This document shows, piece by piece, positions 1 through 5,822 of a stretch of 5,833 nucleotides of DNA; within the stretch, counting starts at the first letter, position 1; each line of letters starts with the position of its first letter. The stretch covers positions 1-5,833 of the forward strand of contig JABURN010000061.1 in the NCBI GenBank assembly GCA_014762585.1, read 5' to 3'. The translations under genes were made by a program, and so were the position numbers. The stretch comes from Methylophaga sp. (GTDB taxonomy: Bacteria; Pseudomonadota; Gammaproteobacteria; Nitrosococcales; Methylophagaceae). The notes below the pieces were generated by a model that was not told the origin of the DNA, did no database searches, and was given only the letters and a program-made list of their open reading frames with translations.

Positions 1-1923
1 CAGGCCGGCCGCTTGATTATCAACCGCAATCAGCATCACGGTCTGACCCTGTTTGCGAGAAGCCTCTGCTTTTTCCTGGAATGGCGCTGAATCTATTCCC
101 AGCGTGGTAAACAGGGCAGTATTACCCAATGCCACAGGGTGACCGTCAATCTCGCCCTTAATACCCTGGCCGGTTACAGAGTCAAACCGGTTTAGCCTGG
201 ATAAGCTCAGGCCTTTTTCTTTGGCACCTTCAATTACCGCCATCGCAAGCGGATGTTCACTGCCTTGTTCCAGACTGGCAGCCAGAGTGAGCAGGGTGCT
301 GTTATCCAGATCAGTCATTGACTCAACCATGACCAGCTTCGGTTTACCCTCGGTCAGCGTGCCGGTTTTATCTACTACCAGGGTATCAATCTGCTCCATG
401 GCTTCGAGCGCTTCAGCATTTTTAATCAAGACGCCCATTGAGGCTCCGCGACCGGTTCCGACCATAATCGACATCGGCGTCGCCAGACCCAGGGCACAGG
501 GACAGGCAATGATTAACACAGCAACGGCATTGACGATGGCATGCGCCAGTTTCGGTTCTGGCCCCCAGATAAACCAGGCGCCGAGGGTGAGGATAGCGAT
601 AAGCACCACTGCGGGCACAAACCAGGCCGCCACTTTGTCGACCAGTTTCTGAATTGGCGCGCGTGAGCGCTGCGCTTCGGCCACCATATGCACAATTTGG
701 GAAAGCAGGGTGTCACTGCCGACCCGCTCAGCACGCATCAGCAGGCTTCCGGTACCGTTGACAGTAGCACCGATTAGCTTGTCATCTTTTTGCTTACTGA
801 CCGGTATTGGCTCACCGGTGACCATGGATTCATCAACACTGCTATTACCCTCTATCACCGTGCCGTCAACCGGTATTTTTTCTCCGGGACGAATCCGCAA
901 CTGCTGGCCGACCCGGACCTCTTCAAGAGGAATATCCTGCTCCTCACCATCCTCTGTCACCAGTCTGGCTGTTTTGGGCGCAAGGCCCAGCAGCATTTTG
1001 ATTGCGGTATTGGTCTGACTGCGGGCGCGCAGTTCAAGCACCTGCCCCAGCAAAACCAGCACGGTAATAACTGCTGCAGCCTCAAAATAAACGGCGACGC
1101 TGCCATCAGCGTGCCGCATGGTGGCAGGGAAAATATCCGGGAAAATCAGTGCGATGACACTGTATAACCAGGCGACGCTGACACCGAGGCCAATCAGTGT
1201 GAACATATTCAGGTTCATGGTTTTGACTGACTGCACTGCACGGACAAAAAATGGCCAGCCACCCCAGAGTACAACCGGTGTCGCAAGTGCAAACTCCAGC
1301 CAGTACCAGCTCTGTGTTGAGATATTGGCGGGCAATAGGGCGGGAGCCATATCCAGCAGCATCGCGATGATAAACACCGGCAGCGTTAACACTGCGCCAA
1401 TCCAGAAGCGCCGGGACATATCTTTCAGCTCACTGTTGTCCTCTTCGACTTCGACTGTGTTCGCTTCCAACGCCATGCCACAGATAGGACAGTTACCGGG
1501 ATGATCCTGAACGATTTGCGGATGCATCGGGCAGGTGTATTCAGTTCTGGTGTTCCCCAGTTGCGGTGACTCGGGCTCCAGGGCCATACCGCATTTAGGG
1601 CAACTGCCCGGTCCTGCCTGGCGCACGCCTTCGCACATCGGGCAGATATAATCGCCACTGCCTTGTCGTGATGCTGCTGGTCTGTGAGCCTGTTCATGAC
1701 TGCCACAACAGCTGTGTTGCTGTTTTTCAGTGTGCGGTGCTTTGTCATCACCTCCACAGCAGTTGTGATCTGCCTCTGATTGCTTGAGGTAACGTTCTGG
1801 ATCGGCTTTGAAATTATTCATGCAATGCTGGGAACAGAACACATAATCCTGCTGATTATGCCGCGCGTGATAGCGCGCGTTGTCTGCATCAACAGTCATA
1901 CCGCATACCGGATCAATTGCCAT
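1..1923 (-). CDS. copA: Copper-type P1B ATPase with YHS and tandem heavy-metal-binding modules (3' end beyond window)
   Basis: Probable inner-membrane Cu(I)/Ag(I)-exporting P-type ATPase; 641 residues are visible and the frame is open at the left edge. Residues 1-46 form a YHS domain (DPVCGM at 4-9, FCSQHC at 29-34). Residues 53-80 are a Cys/His-rich linker with two CCG motifs (55-57, 72-74). Two heavy-metal-binding modules follow: 92-115 (CPMC...CPKCGM) and 129-152 (CPMHP...CPICGM). The membrane core has a first helix near 173-190 and a GG platform kink (221-222). TGEP is at 369-372, the ion-binding CPC at 474-476, DKTGT phosphorylation motif at 518-522 and the SEHP nucleotide-binding motif at 555-558. 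GDGxND and the last helices lie outside the window. CPC and SEHP place it among P1B pumps. There is no GMxCxxC HMA domain; the YHS and CxxCGM modules replace it. The ATG at 1923 is preceded by AAGGAG at 5-nt spacing. It is divergent from a MerR regulator. Cu/Ag is inferred from family; the visible part cannot settle the metal. Confidence 0.93.
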   Translation of the reverse strand, partial: MAIDPVCGMTVDADNARYHARHNQQDYVFCSQHCMNNFKADPERYLKQSEADHNCCGGDDKAPHTEKQQHSCCGSHEQAHRPAASRQGSGDYICPMCEGVRQAGPGSCPKCGMALEPESPQLGNTRTEYTCPMHPQIVQDHPGNCPICGMALEANTVEVEEDNSELKDMSRRFWIGAVLTLPVFIIAMLLDMAPALLPANISTQSWYWLEFALATPVVLWGGWPFFVRAVQSVKTMNLNMFTLIGLGVSVAWLYSVIALIFPDIFPATMRHADGSVAVYFEAAAVITVLVLLGQVLELRARSQTNTAIKMLLGLAPKTARLVTEDGEEQDIPLEEVRVGQQLRIRPGEKIPVDGTVIEGNSSVDESMVTGEPIPVSKQKDDKLIGATVNGTGSLLMRAERVGSDTLLSQIVHMVAEAQRSRAPIQKLVDKVAAWFVPAVVLIAILTLGAWFIWGPEPKLAHAIVNAVAVLIIACPCALGLATPMSIMVGTGRGASMGVLIKNAEALEAMEQIDTLVVDKTGTLTEGKPKLVMVESMTDLDNSTLLTLAASLEQGSEHPLAMAVIEGAKEKGLSLSRLNRFDSVTGQGIKGEIDGHPVALGNTALFTTLGIDSAPFQEKAEASRKQGQTVMLIAVDNQAAGL

Positions 1924-2001
1924 GCTATCTCCTTCGGATAAAATATTGCGGGCACAGTCATAATGTAAAACTTTGCTGTCTCTGCTGCCATCAGAGTGAA
2001 C

Positions 2002-2031
2002 TTGAGCAACAGCGACAATATAGACTATAAA
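2002..2031 (+). promoter_or_regulatory. Candidate promoter of the MerR-family regulator, overlapping the divergent operator
   Basis: TTGAGC (2002-2007) and TATAAA (2026-2031) are 18 bp apart and face the regulator gene. A start near 2038 would fall inside the operator dyad, so the bound regulator could repress its own gene while activating the ATPase gene, as is known for mer systems. The -10 overlaps the -10 of the opposing promoter. This is a consensus match only. Confidence 0.5.
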
Positions 2032-2055
2032 GTACGTACCAAGGTACGGAGTCAA
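2024..2055 (-). promoter_or_regulatory. MerR-type promoter/operator of the copper-type ATPase gene, mer-operator-like
   Basis: Read on the minus strand, TTGACT (2055-2050) and TATAGT (2029-2024) are separated by exactly 20 bp. That is the overlong spacer typical of promoters untwisted by MerR-family activators (19-20 bp). The spacer holds the dyad CCGTAC-CTTG-GTACGT, with an exact CGTACC-AA-GGTACG inverted repeat at 2035-2048 on the plus strand. From memory, the Tn501/Tn21 mer operator begins TTGACTCCGTAC, then four bases, then GTACGG, so the -35, left arm and centre spacing agree closely. Transcription would start near 2017, giving a leader of about 94 nt before the ATPase ATG. Binding by the adjacent regulator is inferred. 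Confidence 0.85.
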
Positions 2056-2061
2056 GACATC

Positions 2062-2454
2062 ATGACATCAACATCACTGACAATTGGAAAATTTGCGGCC
2101 ACTGCTGGTGTCAGCGTCGAAACCGTCAGGTTTTATCAACGTCAGGGACTGCTCGTGATTCCTGATACAAAATCGGGCATTCGCCGTTACGGAGATGAAG
2201 ACATCCGGAAATTGCGGTTTATCCGCAAAGCCCAGGAAGCGGGCTTCAGGTTGAGTGAAGTTAAGACCTTAATTCAGCTTGATGCCAGCCAGGATCATGA
2301 GCAGGCCTATCAACTGGCGGTGAGTCGGCTTGAGGCACTGGAACAGCAGATCAAAGATCTGCAACAGGCAAGAGACAGCTTGAAGAAACTGGCCACTGAG
2401 TGTGCCTGTGGGGCTAAAACTAAACCCTGTGCCATTCTGGCTGCATTTGACTGA
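2062..2454 (+). CDS. MerR-family metal-responsive transcriptional regulator
   Basis: Dimeric DNA-distorting activator of 130 residues, probably controlling the divergent ATPase gene. Residues 6-31 (LTIGKFA, then [13 protein letters not shown] and GLL) are the winged-helix reading head, and IRRYG at 40-44 is the wing. Residues 80-110 form the long dimerisation helix, followed by a metal-binding loop with Cys114, Cys116 and Cys123. The reading head is very close to Tn501 MerR. The position of MerR Cys82, however, is His79 (DHEQA), and the loop [10 protein letters not shown] spaces its cysteines differently (C114-C123 is 9 residues, C116-C123 is 7). The mercury, zinc and lead sensors keep that Cys; CueR has Ser there. 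The effector is therefore unclear, with Cu(I)/Ag(I) suggested by the neighbour. The frame opens at 1996, but that start would place the operator inside the gene; the ATG at 2062 has GGAG at 2048-2051 and begins at the usual family position. Confidence 0.9.
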   Translation: MTSTSLTIGKFAATAGVSVETVRFYQRQGLLVIPDTKSGIRRYGDEDIRKLRFIRKAQEAGFRLSEVKTLIQLDASQDHEQAYQLAVSRLEALEQQIKDLQQARDSLKKLATECACGAKTKPCAILAAFD

Positions 2455-2456
2455 AC

Positions 2457-2864
2457 TTACTGTTGGGCTTTGTATTCAGCCTTGATGGTTTCCAGTGTTG
2501 GCGGAATGGCATCACACTGACTGACTTCGCCACTGCATTTGATGCACTCGAAGGCCTGCCAGCCGGTGGCAACATATTCCTCTTTATTGGGGCTATCCAG
2601 CCGGTTGGCGATGCCAATGGTGGCTTTAGCCCGTGAACCGATGTAACCGTATTCCCCCTGACAAAAACGCATTTGCGTGGGATCTTGAGCAATCTTGTCA
2701 TCATATTTTTGATGAATCTCACGACCTACCTGATTCAGATAGTGCAGCTCTGAATACAATTTCTGTAATGTGTCATCGCTATGCTGATAGACACCCGGTG
2801 GTAGTCCGCCAGCCAGGCTGCTGAAAGAGATAAACAAGAGGCTAAACAGGATACTCAGTCTCAA
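2457..2864 (-). CDS. Small exported cysteine-containing protein of unknown function
   Basis: I do not recognise a family. The chosen start is TTG at 2864, with GGAG seven bases upstream. It gives a textbook signal peptide (RLSILFSLLFISFSSLA, cleavage likely after Ala18) and a mature protein of about 117 residues. The frame continues upstream to ATG at 2951 and GTG at 2960, but neither has a Shine-Dalgarno site and both add an unusually long polar stretch before the hydrophobic segment. The mature part has four cysteines (68, 107, 110, 117), the last three as CIKC...C near the C-terminus, which suits periplasmic disulfides or a metal site. A helical Tyr/His/Gln-rich region occupies about 30-60. 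It is divergent from the alkyltransferase gene and its stop lies two bases from the regulator's stop. A metal-related role is possible from context but not shown. Confidence 0.7.
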   Translation of the reverse strand: MRLSILFSLLFISFSSLAGGLPPGVYQHSDDTLQKLYSELHYLNQVGREIHQKYDDKIAQDPTQMRFCQGEYGYIGSRAKATIGIANRLDSPNKEEYVATGWQAFECIKCSGEVSQCDAIPPTLETIKAEYKAQQ

Positions 2865-2876
2865 GGCTCTGCTCCG

Positions 2877-2904
2877 TTGCTGATTGAGTGTATAGTCAGA
2901 TAAT
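2877..2904 (+). promoter_or_regulatory. Weak candidate promoter for the alkyltransferase gene
   Basis: GATAAT (2899-2904) matches the -10 consensus at five of six bases, with a poor TTGCTG -35 at 2877-2882 and a 16-bp spacer. It would give a leader of about 80 nt. The opposite strand carries TATACA (2894-2889), a possible -10 for the small exported protein if it starts at TTG 2864. The two promoters would overlap. Low confidence because the -35 elements are weak. Confidence 0.3.
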
Positions 2905-2992
2905 AACGTATTAATGCTTATTTTGAGAGTGAAACGCCGAGGAAAGTTCATGAGCCGCACGATAGTGGCTGTAGCAGATGGGAGGGCATAAC

Positions 2993-3487
2993 ATGATTGA
3001 ATACGAACTGGGCAGTTGCTCGCTCGGCTGTGTGCTGGTGGCGATGAGTGAAAAGGGCGTTTGTGCTATCGCACTCGGTGATGAACCGTCGCAACTGGTC
3101 GACTGGTTAAAACAGAAATATCCACATGCTCGAAAAGGGGCAGGAAATGCGGTTTTGCTGTCCCGTCTGCAACGTGTGTTGAACTATGCCGAGTGGCCCG
3201 AATCAGCCCTGAATATCGAACTGGATATCAAAGGAACCGAGTTTCAGAAACGGGTCTGGCAGGCGCTTCAAACGGTGCCTGCGGGGGAAACCCGAAGCTA
3301 TAGCGAAATCGCCGAAAAGATTGGTTCACCTAAGTCTGTTCGTGCGGTAGCAGGCGCTTGTGCCGCGAATTTACTGGCTTTAGCGATACCCTGTCATCGC
3401 GTGATTCGACAGGATGGTGAAATGTCCGGTTATCGCTGGGGCGTGGAAAGGAAAAAAATGCTATTGCAAAAAGAGGCTTTTCGCTAA
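2993..3487 (+). CDS. ogt: Methylated-DNA--protein-cysteine S-methyltransferase (stand-alone Ada C-terminal type)
   Basis: Suicide DNA-repair protein of 164 residues that moves the alkyl group from O6-alkylguanine (and O4-alkylthymine) to its own cysteine. The acceptor is Cys134 in PCHRV (133-137). Other family residues are Tyr103, the arginine finger Arg117 in VRAVAGACAAN (116-126), the Asn126 hinge and SGYRWG (145-150), with a probable catalytic-network Glu161 in LLQKE. Residues 1-75 are the degenerate ribonuclease-H-like N-terminal domain. The sequence reads more like the C-terminal half of E. coli Ada than like E. coli Ogt, but there is no AraC-type or phosphotriester-accepting Ada N-terminal half. 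ATG 2993 is chosen over ATG 2978 because GGAGGG (2981-2986) sits six bases before it. The gene appears monocistronic. Adaptive-response control is not visible in the sequence. Confidence 0.93.
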   Translation: MIEYELGSCSLGCVLVAMSEKGVCAIALGDEPSQLVDWLKQKYPHARKGAGNAVLLSRLQRVLNYAEWPESALNIELDIKGTEFQKRVWQALQTVPAGETRSYSEIAEKIGSPKSVRAVAGACAANLLALAIPCHRVIRQDGEMSGYRWGVERKKMLLQKEAFR

Positions 3488-3490
3488 GTC

Positions 3491-3529
3491 ATTGAAACTG
3501 ATCTCGCCCTGGCGAATCAGTTCAATTTG
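3491..3529 (+). terminator. Bulged hairpin downstream of the alkyltransferase gene, probable terminator
   Basis: ATTGAA-CTGAT-TCGCC pairs with GGCGA-ATCAG-TTCAAT (3511-3526), interrupted only by two single-base bulges on the left arm (A3497 and C3503), with a very small loop. TTTGT follows. It starts four bases after the alkyltransferase stop, the right place for a terminator, but the U tract is short. Confidence 0.55.
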
Positions 3530-3615
3530 TCAAGCCTCGGAAATTCAGTGATGGTTAAAAAATAACCAATTTTTAAAGCTTGTCACAAAAGAGTCACTTA
3601 GCAACTTACCAGAAA

Positions 3616-3637
3616 CTTATCCACATGCTTCTCCACA
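3616..3637 (+). repeat. Tandem pair of DnaA-box-like 9-mers
   Basis: CTTATCCACA (3616-3625) and CTTCTCCACA (3628-3637) are direct repeats two bases apart, with a 12-bp period and one mismatch. The first contains a perfect consensus DnaA box, TTATCCACA (3617-3625); the second differs at one base. They lie in an AT-rich stretch between convergent genes, so not in an obvious promoter. The remainder of 3530-3689 holds a weak 6-bp hairpin (TGGTTA/TAACCA, 3552-3568) and homopolymer runs, and I see no gene there. DnaA binding is inferred from the motif only. Confidence 0.4.
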
Positions 3638-3685
3638 GAAATTGTGAGTAATGTGAAAGACTTTTTTTGGGAAAAAGGGAAATTG

Positions 3686-3704
3686 ACTCTTACTGTTTAA
3701 GAGT
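3686..3704 (-). terminator. Weak hairpin over the stop codon of the DUF3135 gene
   Basis: ACTCTTA (3686-3692) pairs with TAAGAGT (3698-3704) around a 5-base loop and includes the stop codon. On the minus strand it is followed by CAATTTCCCTTTTT, a broken U-rich stretch. It may act as an inefficient terminator for the gene ending at 3690. The stem is short and AT-rich. Confidence 0.3.
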
Positions 3705-4046
3705 TCTTTTGTTGTGATGACTGACCGGTTTGAACGGCAGAATCCGGCAGTTTGAATCTTGCTCAGGGGGAGTAGCCTGTCGAGCGATATCTTCCATATC
3801 AAGATGAGCCAGCTGATAAAAGTGGTCCATCAGCATATCCGATATCTCAATACAGGCACCGAGCGCGTGTTTGTGTTTACGACGCACCATATCAACCCGA
3901 AACTGCAGACCATGAAGCATGCGCCGTTCCCGCTCACTATGGGCAGAATCTTCAATAGCCTGTTTAATCGTTGCGGCGCGCTTTCTTTCAAATGCGGCCT
4001 GATCCTGTTTCGCTAACTGCGCCCATTCTTCAAAATCAAATATCAT
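3690..4046 (-). CDS. DUF3135 family protein
   Basis: Small, charged, probably cytoplasmic protein of 118 residues with no signal peptide or membrane segment. The start (FDFEEWAQLAKQD at 3-15, then AAFERKR) and the middle part GLQFRVDMVRRKHKHALGAC (46-65), followed by the ISDML region, resemble the DUF3135 family found in gammaproteobacteria, whose function is unknown. It is predicted to be mostly helical. The last 30 residues are polar and divergent. The frame opens at 4133, but that start would lie in the upstream terminator region and adds a non-family N-terminus; ATG 4046 with GGGGGA seven bases upstream begins exactly at the family's conserved start. The gene lies downstream of the two-propeller gene on the same strand but is separated from it by a strong terminator, so it probably has its own promoter. 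Confidence 0.8.
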   Translation of the reverse strand: MIFDFEEWAQLAKQDQAAFERKRAATIKQAIEDSAHSERERRMLHGLQFRVDMVRRKHKHALGACIEISDMLMDHFYQLAHLDMEDIARQATPPEQDSNCRILPFKPVSHHNKRTLKQ

Positions 4047-4060
4047 GGGGCATTCCCCCG
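4046..4060 (-). promoter_or_regulatory. Shine-Dalgarno of the DUF3135 gene inside a small GC hairpin
   Basis: On the minus strand, GGGG (4058-4055) pairs with CCCC (4050-4047) around AATG, directly before the ATG. The purine run is the only ribosome-binding site candidate for this start, so the hairpin could limit initiation. The four-pair stem is seen directly; any control effect is inferred. Confidence 0.4.
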
Positions 4061-4133
4061 GTTGCACTTGCTTAATCTCTAAGATAACAGACAACGTATC
4101 GCTGCGGTGGTTGCCTGTAAAAATGACAGGCAT

Positions 4134-4169
4134 AAAAAAACCGGGGCCTGCTTACAGGCCCCGGTTTAT
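4134..4169 (-). terminator. Strong bidirectional-looking rho-independent terminator
   Basis: A perfect 13-bp stem joins AAACCGGGGCCTG (4138-4150) to CAGGCCCCGGTTT (4155-4167) around the loop CTTA. On the minus strand the stem runs into a seven-base U tract (4140-4134), ideal for ending the two-propeller gene whose stop is at 4180. On the plus strand it is followed by the weaker TTTATT. It isolates the DUF3135 gene from its upstream neighbour. Confidence 0.93.
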
Positions 4170-4179
4170 TACTCAGTCT

Positions 4180-5820
4180 TTAATGTATCGGCAGATAGAG
4201 TAATTTGCCGGCTTTCATATCCGGCACCAGAAGATGTTTGCCATCCGCCGATAAGGCAATATCAGCAGCAGCTTTCAGATCATCAGCGATGATTTGTGGT
4301 GTGGCTCGTGGCCCAGCCAGTTGCCAGACTTTGCCGTTATTCCAGTCACTGACATAGAGGAATCCACGGGTATCCCTTACCAGGCCGTCGGCACCACCGA
4401 AGCCGCTGTTCAGATCCTTAACTTTATCTGAAGCCAGATCAAAGCGGTACAAATCACCGGTGCCGAAATCAGCTACCAGCATACTGCCAATGCCATCCAT
4501 CAACAGCCCGTTAGGACGTTTAATGCCGGACTGGCTGTTCATCACCTCTGAAATCTCTCCCTGAGCTGAAATACGGTAAATACCCGCATTTTGACCGGTG
4601 TCAGTGCCGCTGTCTGAGACATAGACATTGCCACTGCCGTCAATTTCCACATCATTGAGGAATTCAGCTTTACCCGGGAAGTCGCTGCTGTCAGCAAGAA
4701 CCTCAATTTTGCCGTCCATATCAATCTTCAGGACCTGATTGATATCAGCAACATAGAGTTCGTTGTTGAATAAATCGAGTCCTTTCGGATCATTCAAACC
4801 GCTGGCCAGCACGGTTTTGCTGCCATCAGTGTTGATGATGCTGATCTGACCGTCATCTTTTTTGCCAAACTCGCCGATTTCGCTGATAAACAGGCGACCG
4901 TCCGGGTGAGCAACCACTGATTCCGGCATTCTCAGCCCAGTGACAGTCTGCTGACTGATGTCAGAGACATTAGCTTCAGCGGTTTGTTTGCTTTCACCCT
5001 CACCGTAGCTGACCCGGTAAATGACGCCATTGTAGTCATCCGAGACCAGCAAAGAGCCATCGGGCAGTTGCAGGACATCGGTCGGACGACCCCAGGCTTC
5101 ACCCTCGATCAACCAGCCATCGATAAAGGTCTGGTGACCCGTGACCTGATTGTTGTCGTTGAAAGTGACACGCTCCAGTTTATAGCCCACCGGCTCAGTC
5201 CGGTTCCAGGAACCATGCTGAGCGATGATGGCGTCACCCTGATACTCAGCCGGGAACATTTTGCCGGTGTAGAACTTGAAACCGAGGTTGGCGGTATGGG
5301 CCTGAAACTCGACTTCAGGAAAAGTGACTTCCTGCGGCGGCTGTTTGTCTTTCCAGTCCTGATGACGGGCATCGCCACCGGCATAAAATGGGAATCCAAA
5401 GTGCATGCCTTTTTCCGGGGCCGCGTTGAATTCGCCCGGGGGATTATCATCACCCATCATATCGACGTTGTTGTCAGTGAAATACAAATCACCGGTCTCG
5501 GGATGGAAGTCGATACCCACAGAGTTACGCACGCCGTGTGCATAAACTTCCGCTTCGCTGCCATCCGGATTCATGCGAATAATCGTTCCTTCGTAGCCAT
5601 TGACCTCACAGATATTGCAGGGGGCGCCGACCGTGACATACAGTTTGCCGTCCGGGCCGAAATCAATATAGCGCCAGCCGTGATGGGCTTTATCAGGCAG
5701 GTCTTCAAAAACGACTTCACGCATCTGCTCGAATGGCAGGGTCAAATCAAAACCCGGCGCAGCATAGCGGGCGATACGGTGCTGTTCTGCTACATAAAGG
5801 TTACCCTGGTGCATGGCCAC
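4180..5820 (-). CDS. Glucose/sorbosone dehydrogenase-like propeller fused to an SMP-30/gluconolactonase-like propeller (5' end missing)
   Basis: At least 546 residues, numbered from GTG 5820. Residues 1-272 belong to the glucose/sorbosone dehydrogenase family, which in characterised members uses PQQ: LYVAEQHRIARY (8-19), HHGWRYIDFGPDGKLYVTVGAP (46-67) with a likely catalytic His, CNIC (68-71), GVRNSVGIDFHPETG (96-110), HFGFPFYAGG (140-149), QHGSWNR (201-207) and GRPTDVLQLPDGSLLVSDD (244-262). A polar linker (273-295) leads to a second, probably six-bladed propeller (296-546). Its Glu300, Asn389, Asn437 and Asp478 lie in motifs and at spacings like the metal ligands of SMP-30/gluconolactonase (Glu18, Asn103, Asn154, Asp204 in human SMP-30). 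GTG 5820 is probably not a true start: family members continue about 100 residues upstream, GVA fits the family alignment, and the in-frame stop at 5832-5830 lies in adapter sequence. A signal peptide would be in the missing part. A periplasmic sugar or aldehyde oxidase-lactonase is plausible; the substrate is unknown. Confidence 0.85.
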   Translation of the reverse strand: MAMHQGNLYVAEQHRIARYAAPGFDLTLPFEQMREVVFEDLPDKAHHGWRYIDFGPDGKLYVTVGAPCNICEVNGYEGTIIRMNPDGSEAEVYAHGVRNSVGIDFHPETGDLYFTDNNVDMMGDDNPPGEFNAAPEKGMHFGFPFYAGGDARHQDWKDKQPPQEVTFPEVEFQAHTANLGFKFYTGKMFPAEYQGDAIIAQHGSWNRTEPVGYKLERVTFNDNNQVTGHQTFIDGWLIEGEAWGRPTDVLQLPDGSLLVSDDYNGVIYRVSYGEGESKQTAEANVSDISQQTVTGLRMPESVVAHPDGRLFISEIGEFGKKDDGQISIINTDGSKTVLASGLNDPKGLDLFNNELYVADINQVLKIDMDGKIEVLADSSDFPGKAEFLNDVEIDGSGNVYVSDSGTDTGQNAGIYRISAQGEISEVMNSQSGIKRPNGLLMDGIGSMLVADFGTGDLYRFDLASDKVKDLNSGFGGADGLVRDTRGFLYVSDWNNGKVWQLAGPRATPQIIADDLKAAADIALSADGKHLLVPDMKAGKLLYLPIH

Positions 5821-5822
5821 AC

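Noticed and set aside
1..20. Possible adapter or gene break at the left edge, like the right edge.
   Set aside because: The translation continues normally through base 1 in a stretch that fits the ATPase family, and the bases do not match the mosaic end.
221..1757. Several open frames on both strands within the ATPase gene.
   Set aside because: They overlap a frame with continuous P-type ATPase motifs and show only low-complexity Ser/Thr/Arg-rich translations typical of shadow frames.
1860..1881. GC-rich inverted repeat (GCGCG/CGCGC) near the start of the ATPase gene.
   Set aside because: It lies inside the conserved YHS-coding region and arises from Ala/Arg codons; nothing suggests a separate role.
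1896..1991. A 31-codon upstream frame in the ATPase leader (ATG at 1991, minus strand) that overlaps the ATPase start out of frame.
   Set aside because: There is no Shine-Dalgarno site before its ATG, the peptide has no metal-binding or leader-like pattern, and its end falls within the ATPase coding sequence by chance.
1996..2061. Upstream start for the MerR-family regulator at 1996.
   Set aside because: It would place the operator and both promoters inside the coding region, adds residues not seen in the family, and has no ribosome-binding site.
3552..3574. TGGTTA/TAACCA hairpin followed by ATTTTT as a second terminator.
   Set aside because: The stem is only six mostly AT pairs and lies well past the better-placed hairpin at 3491-3529; I cannot support it as a functional terminator.
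4047..4133. Upstream start for the DUF3135 gene at 4133, adding 29 residues.
   Set aside because: The added residues do not fit the family, and the start abuts the terminator of the preceding gene, leaving no room for a promoter.
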